NCBI RefSeq assembly: GCF_034006335.1
Contig: NZ_JAWDIQ010000003.1
Length of the DNA stretch: 64,000 nt
Direction: 5' to 3' (one strand)
Source of the DNA: Paracerasibacillus soli
GTDB taxonomy: Bacteria > Bacillota > Bacilli > Bacillales > Amphibacillaceae
Under the pieces are notes generated by a model. The model was not told the DNA's origin, did not search any database, and saw only the letters and a list, made by a program, of their open reading frames with translations. Below are positions 41,113 through 51,639 of the stretch, piece by piece (the stretch's first letter is position 1; each line of letters begins with the position of its first letter). The position numbers and the translations under genes were made by a program.

Positions 41113-42081
41113 AGCACCTTACTGCACCACCAGAAGCTTCCTGTAAATCCGGCTGTTTATATGTACATAATTCCATCGCTACTGGACATCTTTTTTGAAA
41201 CACACACCCATTCATCACCTCTCCTAAAAATGGTTGCGAACCTGATAACGGCTTAAATTCATTTTGAGGTAGCGCATTCCATAATGCCTTTGTATATGGA
41301 TGGCGCAGTTTATCACCCTTACCCGAAAAGTCTTCTACATTCGCTATTTCGACAGTTTGCCCTGCGTAAAAGACAACAATTTCATCTGCAACTTGTAAGG
41401 CTGTGTCAATATCATGTGTAATAAACATAATTCCCTTTCCACCTATCGCAAGTTGTTTTAAGTAATCGATCGTTTCATGAACTGCCTTCTGATCCAAACC
41501 AGGCGTAGGTTCATCTGCAATTACTAATTCCGCTCCACTTACCATTGCCGTTGTAACTAATACCCTCCTCGCCATTCCACCTGATAATTCAAACGGATAT
41601 CTCTCACCTGCTTCAGGTGATAACCCCACTTTTTGAAAAATATCTTGTTGTACAGCCTTTTTACGCTTTTCCTTTATGACTGCTTGCACTTGTTTTCCTG
41701 ATTTCATTAAAGGATCAAGCGCATTAACCGATTGCGGAATAAGAGAAATCTCCTTCCCTCGTAGACGTTTTTGTCTTGAGCGCGTAAGTTGCTCCCCTTT
41801 ATAACGCAATGTCCCATCTAATATTGCATTTTTGGGTAACACTCCTAATATCGCATTGGCTAACAAGCTTTTCCAGAACCACTTGCACCTACAACAGCCA
41901 CAATTTCCCCTTCATTTATGATTAAATCTAAATTACGAATCACCTGTAATTGAGATTCACGTAATCCCGTTTGATATTGACGAAAGGAGAGAGAAAGATT
42001 TTTCACTTCCAAAAGCGGAATATCGCGGTTATCCACTGTATATTTATTTGTAAATCCCTCTGTTGACTCAAACGTATCCAT
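41102..42081 (-). pseudogene. nikD: Nickel/peptide-type ABC transporter ATPase, first (NikD-like), one frameshift
   Basis: About 326 residues. Walker A (GASGSGKS) is split by the shift at about 41865. Then follow the Q-loop LIPQSVNALDPLMKSG, signature LSGGMARRVLVTTAM, Walker B ELVIADEPTPGLD and switch FITHDID. The C-terminal oligopeptide-binding-type extension has GCVFQKRCPVAMELC, a Cys cluster common to Opp/Nik ATPases. Pairs with the NikE-like ATPase to power import through the two permeases encoded upstream. Confidence 0.75.
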
Positions 42082-42093
42082 CGTAATCCCTCC

Positions 42094-42960
42094 CTATAGT
42101 TGTTGCCCGTAAAAAGGATGAACAAGCCTTTGCAAACTACGGCCAATTAGATCGAATACACTCACCATCACAAGTAATGAAAGCCCTGGGAAAAATGCCA
42201 ACCACCACATTCCAGTTGATAAATAACGCATCGATTCAGAAAGGATAATACCAATTGCAGGCTGTTCAGGTGATAATCCAAAGCCTAAGAACGTGATTGC
42301 CGCTTCATGTAAAATGGCATGTGGAAACAGTAAAATAAAACCAACGAGAAGCTGCGGAATTAAATGTGGCAATAAGTGCCTCCTTGCAATCCACATACGT
42401 GACTTCCCTAACCTCTTTGACACCCCCACATAATCTGTTGCATGAAGTTGTAATACTTCTGCACGAAGCAACCTTGTTAAACTTGGCCAATGGGTTAATG
42501 CAATCCCAATCACCACCCCTTTCATCCCTCCACCTACAGCAAAGGAAATTAATAATAAGGTGACAAGATGTGGCACACTTAAAAACAGATCAATTAGCCA
42601 TGTGACGATCATGTCTGCTAATTTATTCCATGTAGCTAGTAAACTTAGAAAAAGGGCAATCAGCGTACTCAAAAATGCTGTGATAACTCCTACCCCAAGG
42701 CTTAGTGTAAGCCCCCTCATCGTACGCGCGAACATATCTCTTCCTAGCCAATCCGTACCAAAAAGATGTGCAATGGAAGGTTCGCTATTTTTTATATCAA
42801 AGTGAACAGAGATCTTTTCAGTTCCAATAAAAAGGCCCGTTATTACCATTCCTAAAAGCAGGGTCATCCCAACGACTATGCTCACAACTGTTCGCTGTCT
42901 CATATTCCATTTAAAAATACCGGAATCCATTTTTAATTTAGATGATAAGCGGTTGCTCAT
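42094..42960 (-). CDS. nikC: Nickel/peptide-type ABC transporter permease (NikC-like)
   Basis: 288 residues, five or six membrane helices, with the OppC-type N-terminal TM (VVSIVVGMTLLLGMVITGLFIG) and the LFGTDWLGRDMFARTM loop typical of OppC/NikC/DppC. The EAA coupling motif is present as DYVGVSKRLGKSRMWIARRHLLPHL, with the gene product ending in a basic tail. It overlaps the stop of the NikB-like gene by four bases. Intact. Confidence 0.8.
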   Translation of the reverse strand: MSNRLSSKLKMDSGIFKWNMRQRTVVSIVVGMTLLLGMVITGLFIGTEKISVHFDIKNSEPSIAHLFGTDWLGRDMFARTMRGLTLSLGVGVITAFLSTLIALFLSLLATWNKLADMIVTWLIDLFLSVPHLVTLLLISFAVGGGMKGVVIGIALTHWPSLTRLLRAEVLQLHATDYVGVSKRLGKSRMWIARRHLLPHLIPQLLVGFILLFPHAILHEAAITFLGFGLSPEQPAIGIILSESMRYLSTGMWWLAFFPGLSLLVMVSVFDLIGRSLQRLVHPFYGQQL

Positions 42961-43949
42961 TGGATTCCTTCCCTTCTTATTCTTGGATCAATTATCCGAT
43001 ATAATAAATCCGCAATGAAGTTACCAGCAAAAACAAACATCGTACTGAACAAAACAATCCCCAACAGAAGTGGTATGTCCCCACCTAGTCCAGCTTGTAC
43101 GACTGCTTGACCTAAACCAGGATAGGAAAATACTTGTTCTGCCAAAACAGTTCCACCAAAAAGCTCACCAAATGAAGCAAAGTGTAAAGAAATAGCGGGA
43201 AGGGAAATATTTCGCAGTCCATGGCGAAACAATAAAGTAAATCCGCTTTCCCCATTTGCCTTGGCAAACCTAATAAACTCACTTTCTAACACTTCAATCA
43301 GTTTTTCCCTCGTATGCAAGGCAACATTTGCAACACCAACAATGCTCAGTGTCAAAGCGGGAAGAAATAGATGCTTCAACCTTTCCAATATGGTCACATG
43401 CTCCGATAGGATACCCACTGGTGTTCCTAGTCCAATCGGAAACCAGCCGAGCCATACGGAAAAGAACATGAGTAATAATAATCCTAGCCAGAAAGCAGGG
43501 GTGGACGCTAGTGTAAAACAATATCCTTTTATGACACGATCCACCCAACTTCCCTCATTCATTCCAGCTATAATTCCTAGCAAAAAGCCCATGATTCCCG
43601 ATAATACCCAAGCAAGCCCCATTAAGGCGATGGAAGCGATAAAGCGTTCACCAATGACATGTATGACGGGACTGCGATAAATGACTGATGTGCCTAAATC
43701 ACCCTGTAAGACCGCCTTCCCCCATAGTAAATATTGCTTTATCCCTGTTTCATTTAACCCCCAATATTCAGCAATCTTTTCACGCTGCTCCGGACTAACC
43801 CTTGTTATATCCGCCCCAATATAAGCCCGTACAGGATCAACCGGGGAATAGCTCACGAGTATATATGATAGAATGCTAACAGCAATGAGTAAGGTTGCTA
43901 GTTTAAAAAAGTTACCCGAGATGTACCAAAAAATACGTCTATAAAGCAA
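42957..43949 (-). CDS. nikB: Nickel/peptide-type ABC transporter permease (NikB-like)
   Basis: 330 residues, OppB type: a first TM, the external DPVRAYIGADITRVSPEQREKI loop, GDLGTSVIYRSPV, and the EAA motif region FIRFAKANGESGFTLLFRHGLRN. The start is TTG at 43949 behind GGAAGGGT, four bases after the binding-protein gene stops. It forms the membrane channel with the NikC-like protein. Intact. Confidence 0.8.
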   Translation of the reverse strand: MLYRRIFWYISGNFFKLATLLIAVSILSYILVSYSPVDPVRAYIGADITRVSPEQREKIAEYWGLNETGIKQYLLWGKAVLQGDLGTSVIYRSPVIHVIGERFIASIALMGLAWVLSGIMGFLLGIIAGMNEGSWVDRVIKGYCFTLASTPAFWLGLLLLMFFSVWLGWFPIGLGTPVGILSEHVTILERLKHLFLPALTLSIVGVANVALHTREKLIEVLESEFIRFAKANGESGFTLLFRHGLRNISLPAISLHFASFGELFGGTVLAEQVFSYPGLGQAVVQAGLGGDIPLLLGIVLFSTMFVFAGNFIADLLYRIIDPRIRREGIQ

Positions 43950-43952
43950 TGT

Positions 43953-45575
43953 CTACCCTTCCTTCTCATCATCCCAATGCCAATTGGAAATAAAGTCCGT
44001 AATAGGCCAACCATGACCATGTGGTTGTACTTTTTGATCGCCAATCACTAAATTGTCACGGATAAAATATACATGCTGAGATTTACTAGCCACGCCCACG
44101 GTGCATCCCCCATAGCCGAGAGACCTGTTTTACCATCCCATTGTGCCTTTTGCCAATATTTATTTGCCTCTTCTTGTGAAGATGCTTGCATTGCCTTTTC
44201 CATATAGGTGTCAACAGTAGGATTTGAATAGAAATTTGTATTATAGAAATCTTCTCCTCTCGTTTCACTACTGTAAATGTTGTACATTTCAAGAGGGTCA
44301 TGACTTCCCCAGCCCATCATCACAGGATTTGAAAACATCATTTCCCCTAACTCATTCCAACTTTTACCCGCTGTTTCCACTTTAATCCCTAAAGGCTTCA
44401 TCATATCCGCAAATGCCATCGAGAGTGATTGACGGTTTTGGTCATCTGCTGGATACAGCAAAGTAAACGATGCTTGTAATCCTTCCTTTTCTCTCACACC
44501 ATCACTATTTTCTTTCCAACCAGCTTCCTCCAAAATCGATTTCGCTTGTTCCATATCCCCATCTTCTATTTTTGTCTCGGGATTCCACCATGGCAGCTTA
44601 TCAGCTACTGAATATGCCGGAGTTCCAAATCCCTCTAATACCCCATCGACTAACGCCTCACGATCAATTCCAATATTAATCGCCGCTCGAATTGCTTTAT
44701 CAGCAGTCACATCATTGCCAATCGGTACACCATCCTCTGTTTCATTACCAGCCTTTACATATGGAAAGGCAATCCCCTATTGTCTACACTTTCAACATTG
44801 ATAACCTTCATTCCAGCCATTTCCTCTTTCGCAAAAGTCGGTGGTACACTTACAACATCCACTTCACCAGCTTTCGCTGCAGCAAATGCCGCATCTTCAG
44901 ACAAAAACAAAAAGGTTAATTGCTTAAAATAAGGCTTCTTCCCATAATAATGAGGATTTTCCTCCACGATAAGTTGTTGTCCTTTATCCCATTGCACTAA
45001 TTTATATGGGCCAGAACCTATTGGGTCTTCCTGATACATATCACTATAATGATGCTTTGGAACGATTCCAATCGATGTTAATTGATAGATAAAGGTTATT
45101 TCAGGCTGTTGCAACGTAAATTGAATGGTGTGGGGATCTACCTCGTCTACTTTACTGAGATTATTTAAATCAAGAACAGAACCACTCGTTTTTGCCTTTT
45201 CAAATGTGAATACAACATCTTCCGCGGTGAGTGGTTGTCCATCTGAGAATTTCACATCGTCTCGAATTTCCACCGTCCAGCTCAAACCATCTTCACTAAC
45301 CTCATAGTTGGTCGCCAAATCATTTTTAATATTTAAGTCTTCATCTCTTGTCAGAAGGGTACTTTGAAAAAGTGGTGAACCATATTGCCCCCATCCCGTT
45401 GTAGGATCAAAACCATCATCAGGTTCTCCATCAATAGCTAATACTAATGTATCCTTTTTTATCGTGTCCGCAGCCCCAGCCACTTTGTCTACTTTAGAAC
45501 TCGATGCGAACAGGCACTTAACAAAACAGCAACAATTAATAAAAACAATAAAGCAGATGTTACACGTAACTTCAT
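43953..45575 (-). pseudogene. nikA: Nickel-type ABC transporter substrate-binding lipoprotein (NikA-like), frameshifted
   Basis: About 540 residues. The real N-terminus starts at ATG 45575 behind GGAGG and gives a lipoprotein signal KLRVTSALLFLLIVAVLLSAC; the shift comes just after the lipobox. The mature part has DTLVLAIDGEPDDGFDPTTGWG, FTFEKAKTSG, IGSGPYKLVQWDKGQ and, after a second break near 44730, AIRAAINIGIDREALVDGV. A third break near 44080 leads to a His-rich end with PHGHGWPITDF and NWHWDDE, which could bind metal. First gene of the five-gene transporter operon that ends beside urease. Confidence 0.8.
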
Positions 45576-45764
45576 ATGCAATACCCTCCAATTTTTAAGT
45601 TCCCAACCACCCTTTTGCAATGAATCCAATCATGCAATTTGACATACTAAATCTCGGCCTCAATTCTTTATAAAACATATGTGTACAGGCTATGAAATAT
45701 GCCATGTAAAAAGGTGTATATGAGGCGCCTGGATTATTTGGATATGGGACAACTTGGCAAAAAA

Positions 45765-46438
45765 CGGAACAAATTGCTTTTTTCCGGGACATGTAGTGCC
45801 GGGAATTGACTTTACGAATGATCTTCTCCTTCAAGGACGCTTATTTTCATATATTGATACACAGCTAATCCGTCGGTGATCCTAACTTTCATGAAATACC
45901 AATTAACAGACCCGTTGTACCTTTCCATAATAACCAGCGTGAAGGATATCATAGGCAAACGATTAATGGTGGAAAAGTTAGCTATCACCGGAATTCACTT
46001 GCAGGAAATACCCCTGCACCAGTAAGTCCTGCAGAAGGTGGATACGAGCATTATCAAGAGAAAGGCGAAGGCAAAAAGGTCCGGCGAGAAGCGACAGTTT
46101 TACTGATCATTTCTCACAAGCAACGCTTTTTTGGAATAGCATAAGCCCGTCGGAGAAAAAACATATTACCGATGCTTTTAGCTTTGAACTCAGGAAAGTG
46201 AAAAGTAAATCCGTGAAACAGCAGTCCGTTGACATGTTTGCCAATGTGGATCTAGATCTTGCAATAACCATTGCAAAGAGAATAGGGGTAAATACGCCAA
46301 AATAGCGTGGTTCTACTGTAACTGCCTTTTCTCCGGATCTAAGGTGTTATTATAGGAGACAGTGATATAGGGGAATTTTCAGATGAATTTATTAATGCTA
46401 TTGCCTACCATCGTTTTTTGGACAGGAAAATTGTGTGA
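45765..46438 (+). pseudogene. katE: KatE-type large-subunit catalase, truncated and decayed
   Basis: Translation across shifts yields TEQIAFFPGHVVPGIDFTND, LLQGRLFSYIDTQL (the heme-ligand Tyr region, here SYIDTQ), NNQREGYHRQTINGGKVSYH, EGGYEHYQEK, DHFSQATLFWNSISPSEK and MFANVDLDLAITIAKRIGVNTPK, then RGSTVTAFSPDL. A deletion removes most of the C-terminal flavodoxin-like domain, but its end DEFINAIAYHRFLDRKIV is still readable before the stop at 46438. The N-terminal half with the catalytic His is missing. Not functional. Large-subunit catalases of about 680 residues are the comparison. Confidence 0.8.
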
Positions 46439-47081
46439 TTGAAAATACAGGGTCTCATGAAGCGGATCATAACAAATATTTCAAAAACCAACCACCGATA
46501 AAAAATCACCTTACCGTTTTAACTATTTATGAAAAATTCCTCCGAAACTGTTCCCTTTTCGCCAGTATCCATATCAATAACTGACAATGTTGTCCGAGCT
46601 CATTCTACTTCTAATATTTTCTTTAAATGATTTTTGGAGTTGGCCTGGATAATATTTCAACAGCTCAAGCAGTAATACTACCCAAAGTACTGATTTCCGT
46701 TATAAGAATTGTCATAGATATTGTAAAGAGGCGGATTTTGCTTTGGAAAGTTGAGTTTGGCTATTCCAGCATGAATAGAATTACTGGCAATTAAAAAGGA
46801 GTAGCATGGCAAAAAAATAAGAAATGGACATTAATGAGCTATAGGAAGCCAATTTTCCCCCGGGGGTGGGGGATCTCATGATACCTCACCCTTTTTACAT
46901 CATACGGTAACTAGATAATTAATACATTTACTTTAGATGATATATTTTAAAGCCGCTACTATTTATGATTCGGTTCACTATTTTTTAGTGGTAAGATTAA
47001 TTTTACCACCACTTAATAATCATCACATCCGTAGAAATTTCAACGTTAGTGATGAATCTATAAATAACTGTAACCTCAGAA
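46439..47081. other. Non-coding or fully decayed stretch
   Basis: No open gene. A short minus-strand reading near 46540-46640 (IDMDTGEKGTVSEEFF) is protein-like but was not placed in a family. A CCCCCGGGGGTGGGGG tract at about 46857-46872 is unlike the AT-rich surroundings. Confidence 0.4.
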
Positions 47082-48077
47082 TTATTTCTTCAGATTATTA
47101 TTCTCAATGAATGTATCAAAATCATCAGAAGTATTTTGAACAATGCGACGCTGGTTAAATTTCTCATACTCTTCAATGGCTATTTTATCCGCTACAGCCT
47201 TTTCTACCTTTCCAGCATCATGGAGAATTTCGCGTTCATCAAATTCCAAGAAAGCATCAAGTCTTTTTTTCCAGTCCTTCATATACATCGGTCTTTTTCT
47301 TTCTGCTTGATCTTCAGCGTAGTCTAAATACCTAGTAACAATACGATTAAGTGACCTTATTTCTTTTTCATTTAAGTAATTCTTTGCAATCGTCACATCT
47401 CGTTTACGTACTTTATCACCTTTCCATGAAGTAAGTCCCATATTTTCTTTCTCTGCATCTGCTCTATCTGAAATAAGTTCCGCAGCCGTCTTCCCATGGA
47501 TTGCAAAATGTAATTTATTTTGAACTGTTGCAAAGAATTGCTGTGTTACTTCTGCCTTAGGTTCATAATCTACAGATGTAGCGTATATATCAGTAATTTT
47601 TTGATAAAATCTTTTTTCTGAGGCACGAATATCACGGATTCGTTCCAATAATTCATCAAAATAATCTTCTCCAAAATTACGCATTTCTTTCAAACGATCA
47701 TCATCCATTGTAAAACCCTTAACAAAATATTCATTTAAGCGTTCTGTTGCCCACTGACGAAATTGTGTACCTCGGTGGGAACGAACACGGTAGCCGATTG
47801 CGATAATCATTTCGAGGTTGTAAAATGATACTTCTCGTTCAACCTTTCTCTTCCCTTCAGTTTGAACTATTCGGTTTTTCCGAATAGTTGACGACTCCTG
47901 TAATTCTCCTTCTGCGTAAATGTTCTTTATATGTTCATTTATCGTATTGACACCTTTTTGGTATAGTTCGGCAATTGCCTTTTGTGTCATCCAAACTGTT
48001 TCATTTTCCAGTCTAATATCAATTTTTGTGTTTCCGTCCTCCGTTTGATAGATTAAGATGTCTGTATTGTTGTCCAT
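47082..48077 (-). CDS. RhuM-family protein, full length
   Basis: 331 residues. The N-terminal domain has KIDIRLENETVWMTQKAIAELYQKGVNTINEHI, a HTH-like region, then FYNLEMIIAIGYRVRSHRGTQFRQWATERLNEYFVKGF, the diagnostic RhuM core, and a helical C-terminus with LHFAIHGKTAAELI. RhuM was named in a Salmonella pathogenicity island; its biochemical role is unknown, though the family is common in mobile and defence-rich regions. ATG 48077 has GGGGAG about 8 bases upstream; a GTG at 48086 overlaps that site. A partial copy follows upstream at 48389. Confidence 0.8.
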   Translation of the reverse strand: MDNNTDILIYQTEDGNTKIDIRLENETVWMTQKAIAELYQKGVNTINEHIKNIYAEGELQESSTIRKNRIVQTEGKRKVEREVSFYNLEMIIAIGYRVRSHRGTQFRQWATERLNEYFVKGFTMDDDRLKEMRNFGEDYFDELLERIRDIRASEKRFYQKITDIYATSVDYEPKAEVTQQFFATVQNKLHFAIHGKTAAELISDRADAEKENMGLTSWKGDKVRKRDVTIAKNYLNEKEIRSLNRIVTRYLDYAEDQAERKRPMYMKDWKKRLDAFLEFDEREILHDAGKVEKAVADKIAIEEYEKFNQRRIVQNTSDDFDTFIENNNLKK

Positions 48078-48195
48078 TCCATTCACTCCCCATAAAAATT
48101 ATTACGTTTTTCCTCTATTGAATATTATAACATTTAAACGTAAGAAACTTAACAGTAAAACGAACATATATTCTTATCTAACTTAGCAAAAAAGA

Positions 48196-48232
48196 AAACT
48201 CCTTATATTCGTGAAAGAATCTAAAGGAGTTT
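48196..48232 (-). terminator. Terminator after the partial RhuM copy
   Basis: Stem AAACTCCTT/AAGGAGTTT with an inner ATTC/GAAT pairing, followed on the minus strand by TTCTTTTTT. It separates the two RhuM copies; the 300 bases around it hold no gene. Confidence 0.7.
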
Positions 48233-48388
48233 ACAATTTACTATTTGATTTTTTTAAATATATTTTTACTAAAATCAATTTCAACTCTTTGCTTTACCAC
48301 TATTTGTGGTACGGTTCCACTTATTTCACTGGTAAGATTTATGTTCACACCTAGACTCCATAATAGTGTCTGATAACCTCATATTTCA

Positions 48389-49027
48389 TCATCCTTTCAA
48401 ATCATTATGCTCAATAAACTTTTCTAAATCATCGGATGTGTTTTGAATAATTCGTTGTTGATTAAACTTCTCATATTCCTGTATCGCAATCGCATCTGCA
48501 ACTGCTTTGGATACCTTTCCAGCATTTTCATGAATATCACGTTCATTGAATCGCAGAAATGCATGTAGCTTATCAATCCAGTCCTTCATATACATAGGAC
48601 TTTTTCTTTCAGCCTGATCCTCAGCATAATCCAAATACATGGTAACAATTCGGTTAAGTGACTTTAACTCCTTTTCAGATAAGTAATTTTTAGCAACAGT
48701 GACATCTCGTTTGCGTAATTTATCATCTTTCCATGAAGTGAGTCCCATATTTTCCTTCTCTGCTTTTGCTCTATCTATTATAAGTTCAGTAACCGTTTGA
48801 CCATGAATAGCGAAATGAAGTTTATTTTGAACTGTTGCAAAGAATACTTGTGTTACTTCTGCTTTAGGATCATAATCTACAGAGGTAGCGTAAATATCGG
48901 TAATCTTTTGGTAGAACCTTTTCCTTGAAGCACGAATGTCACGGATTCGTTCCAGTAATTCATCGAAATAATCCTGTCCAAAGTTACGCATTTCTTTCAA
49001 ACGGTCATCATCCATTGTAAAGCCTTT
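48389..49027 (-). pseudogene. RhuM-family protein, C-terminal two-thirds
   Basis: An open frame begins at an ATG within the family sequence (MDDDRLKEMRNFGQDYF) and runs 208 residues to the normal C-terminus HNDLKG. Homology extends four or five codons upstream (VKGFT) and then stops at about 49027, where unrelated sequence begins. It is about 85 percent identical by eye to the same part of the full copy at 47082, and the 3' flanks of both copies (GGTAAGATT... followed by TAACCTCA) also match. It lacks the N-terminal domain and a good ribosome site, so expression is doubtful. Confidence 0.75.
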
Positions 49028-49094
49028 GACTAGCTATTCTGATTGGCAAATTAAACACCTCAGAGTAAAACATCCGTTCCTATTTGTGCAAAAA

Positions 49095-49127
49095 AGAACT
49101 CGCTATATGGTTGAAATAGCAAGTTCT
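49095..49127 (-). terminator. Terminator of the small membrane gene
   Basis: Stem AGAACTxGCTAT/ATAGCxAGTTCT with a 9-base loop, followed on the minus strand by six T. Confidence 0.65.
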
Positions 49128-49245
49128 CTCTGTTTTACCGATTAGCTGCTTCATAAATGGTTACTGGATAATTATGCCACACAGGAATAATGCGACATCA
49201 CACAGCATGGAAAATGATTACATATTATATATTTCAACATGTTAA

Positions 49246-49434
49246 TTATTTAATGTTCAGCTTATTCGGCCTTAAAAGGAGTAAGATAGTTGCAATTAAG
49301 TTAACCAAAGATATAAAAAGTAAAAGGTTTAGATATAATTCCTTTGAACTATCTATTACTACAATTAATATATTTCCAAAAATTAATAGAGTACCCAATA
49401 AGACTAATTGAACTAGATACTTATAAATCCCCAT
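49246..49434 (-). CDS. Small two-helix membrane protein
   Basis: 62 residues, nearly all in two hydrophobic helices: YLVQLVLLGTLLIFGNILIVVI and LLLFISLVNLIATILLLL, with a basic end RPNKLNIK. A terminator lies about 120 bases downstream. No family recognised; coding status rests on composition alone. Confidence 0.4.
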   Translation of the reverse strand: MGIYKYLVQLVLLGTLLIFGNILIVVIDSSKELYLNLLLFISLVNLIATILLLLRPNKLNIK

Positions 49435-49779
49435 CTATACCACGCCCTTTAACATAGCTTGATCAATTCTTCCTGTTCCGGGGTTCGTTTATCCTTTTCT
49501 TCAAATGATCCACTTGTTTTATGCTAGGGAATCCATTTATAAAAGACAGAAGGTGTCAACTCGTATTTTTTGATTATCTCCCCGCTTGCGGTTTACATGA
49601 AGGATGCAACTGGACAATTTATTCTATAAATTCCTTTGTAAAAGTTCTTCTTTCTCTTTAGCCACGTTTGATTCCCACCGGCTTTTGTTGAATCAAGTTT
49701 ATATGACCTTCAGTGACTTGTCTAATTAAGTTAACCTATCCAATTCCACTCTTATTGCATCTACCACTTTTTGTACCTC
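49435..49779. other. Intergenic stretch without a recognised gene
   Basis: No open frame of note. The right-hand end (about 49690-49779) may be the decayed end of the oxidoreductase fragment that follows, since a shifted minus-strand reading gives EVQKVVDAIRVELDRLT. Confidence 0.4.
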
Positions 49780-49968
49780 TTACCCAACTTCCAACCCGTA
49801 GATTTCAGCAGGCTTTTTGTGAAGCGCATCAACTATGTGTCTCATTATCCAAGGTAAGGTGGATGGGTGTGGTAACTCTACTGTTTCAATTGGTTGACCA
49901 ATGGTACCTACCTTTAAATCCCTCCAATTTTCAAACACAATTATTCCTTTAGTCCCGATTGCGGTCAC
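49780..49968 (-). pseudogene. C-terminal fragment of a Gfo/Idh/MocA-like oxidoreductase
   Basis: 62 residues reading TAIGTKGIIVFENWRDLKV, then LPHPSTLPWIMRHIVDALHKKPAEIYGLEVG. The G(T/S)KG(I/T)IxF strand and the helix before a conserved E near the end resemble the C-terminal domain of the Gfo/Idh/MocA family, to which thiazolinyl imide reductases of siderophore synthesis also belong. The NAD-binding domain is missing. It lies immediately after a phosphopantetheinyl transferase gene. Family call is tentative. Confidence 0.35.
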
Positions 49969-49974
49969 TCTAAA

Positions 49975-50732
49975 TTACCCTTCTCTTTCCGAAATCCAAT
50001 CATGTAATAATGATTCATTCTTTGGATTGATCTCTGTATTCTTGGGACAGACGATGGTTAATACACTCCTCTGATGCAAATATGAAATTGCCTTATATTG
50101 GGGGAAATTAACAAAATTACTAATATATGTACTCCACTCTGTTTGTCTTATATTGGCTATTTCATAAATAAAGAACGGGGTCATAAGTCCAGTTTTGAAT
50201 ACTTTCGAAAGCGCCTCTTTTGCTGTCCATAACATTGTTGCATACTGTATTTCACTAAGATTAAGTTTACGATATACATTCCACTCTGCTTTTGTCATCT
50301 GCTCCTTTAAGGGGAACAGATTTTTATCGTTCACATCTTCAATATCAATCCCCATCGGATGTTCCTCGGGAAATGCAATTGCTACACCAAAGTCCTGATT
50401 GTGTGTAATACTTACGTGAATGTTATTTACTTCATCCGCCTTAACAATCGGTTGCATAAAAACCCCCGGGGAAATTTGTATATTTGACAAATTAATATCC
50501 TTTTTATATCCAATTGCATTTTAGCTGCCAAGCGTCCTAAAAGAAAACTTTTCTTTCTCTGTTCATGTTTTAAAGTAGTATAGTAATATGCTAATTCACT
50601 AGTATGCAAAACACTATCGACTTCAAGAGCTGATGAACCTTCAGAGCAATGCACAAGACATAAGTGAGCATTGAGGATTTGCCCTTTTCTGTTTAGCCTT
50701 AATTCATTATGATAAACTTCAAACCTTGCCAT
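49975..50732 (-). pseudogene. 4'-phosphopantetheinyl transferase, Sfp type (one frameshift)
   Basis: About 250 residues. The enzyme attaches the phosphopantetheine arm of CoA to carrier proteins of nonribosomal peptide or polyketide synthases. Seen are KSFLLGRLAAKMQL (the FLLGRxxxK region), HVSITHN, the metal-binding GIDIEDVND and WTAKEALSKVFKTGLMTPF. A single-base shift near 50510 breaks it after LAAKMQL. GGAG precedes the ATG. No synthase is in the window, so its partner is elsewhere or lost. Confidence 0.75.
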
Positions 50733-50814
50733 TCACGCTTTCTCCAATACTAATTAGTTTATATTTATACTTTTTTCCTGTACTTTTATTTACCGATTAC
50801 TTTTATATTTTAAT

Positions 50815-51290
50815 TGGATAATAAACAATATTAGTAGTTCCTACAATTTTATCCATTGCGATAGCCCCAATATGTCAGCTATCTCTACTATTTCTTCTGT
50901 TTTCTTCCATCACAAACAAATGACCTTCAGGTACTACCTCACTTCTTACGGCTGTTTCTTGTAATGTAAATGAATTAGTAAAAGGACCATCCGTTACCCT
51001 TTGTTTATATTCATCCAAGTATGGTTCTTAGTATAGTTCACCATTTATATACAACATATCATCCTTATACTCAATTCGATTGCCTGGTAATCCAATAACA
51101 CGTTTGATATAATCACTCGCTTGTGCATGAAAAACGACAATATCAAACCTCTCTGGTTTATCTATCTTATTCAGAATCATCCGTGCCTTGTTATGTAAAG
51201 TAAAAGTAGGTTCCATTGAATAACCATCAACTGAAATCGGTGTAAATAAAAAATGTACAATAATTAAAGCTATTTTTAATGCTAAAAGAA
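50815..51290 (-). pseudogene. Type I signal peptidase, decayed
   Basis: A minus-strand reading gives the membrane anchor LLLALKIALIIVHFLFTPISV, the catalytic serine motif DGYSMEPTF, the general-base lysine motif SDYIKRVIGLPGN, RIEYKDDMLYING, and later FTLQETAVRSEVVPEGHLFVMEENRRNSRDS, then IGAIAMDKIVG. These are boxes B to E of LepB/SipS enzymes, which cleave export signals. A stop follows GELY at about 51028 and another break lies after NSRDS; the initiation codon is lost in a shifted region near 51290. Both catalytic residues survive, but the frame does not. Confidence 0.75.
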
Positions 51291-51299
51291 GTTATTTAA

Positions 51300-51639
51300 C
51301 CTATTGCCAAACCTTATTTTCACTTCTTCCTGTAGTAATTTATTTTTTCCTCTCCTAGCGTTTGTATTCCACCCGTATTTTCGCAATTCCCACTTTAATA
51401 ATAATAGCATAATACTCTATAGGTAACATCTGAAAACTAACTACAATAATCGTTACGTTATATTAATAAATATTTTAAACTCTTAACCTATAATCCTGTT
51501 TGGATTTTCATATTGGAAACATATGGCTTTCTACTTTAATTCTCACTACTCCTCATGGTAAGATTGAGTATGGGAGTTCTGAAAACCACGATAAATGTGC
51601 ATTATTATAACAACTCTTTCGTATAGGGGGCGAGATGAC
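51300..51639. other. Intergenic region upstream of the ABC transporter genes
   Basis: No gene was recognised. It should hold the promoter of the rightward ABC transporter genes; GGGGGCGAG at 51626-51634 is the ribosome site. Confidence 0.4.

Noticed and set aside
45595..45834. A 79-residue minus-strand frame upstream of the nickel-binding protein gene
   Set aside because: It is antisense to the catalase relic and has no ribosome site or recognisable features.
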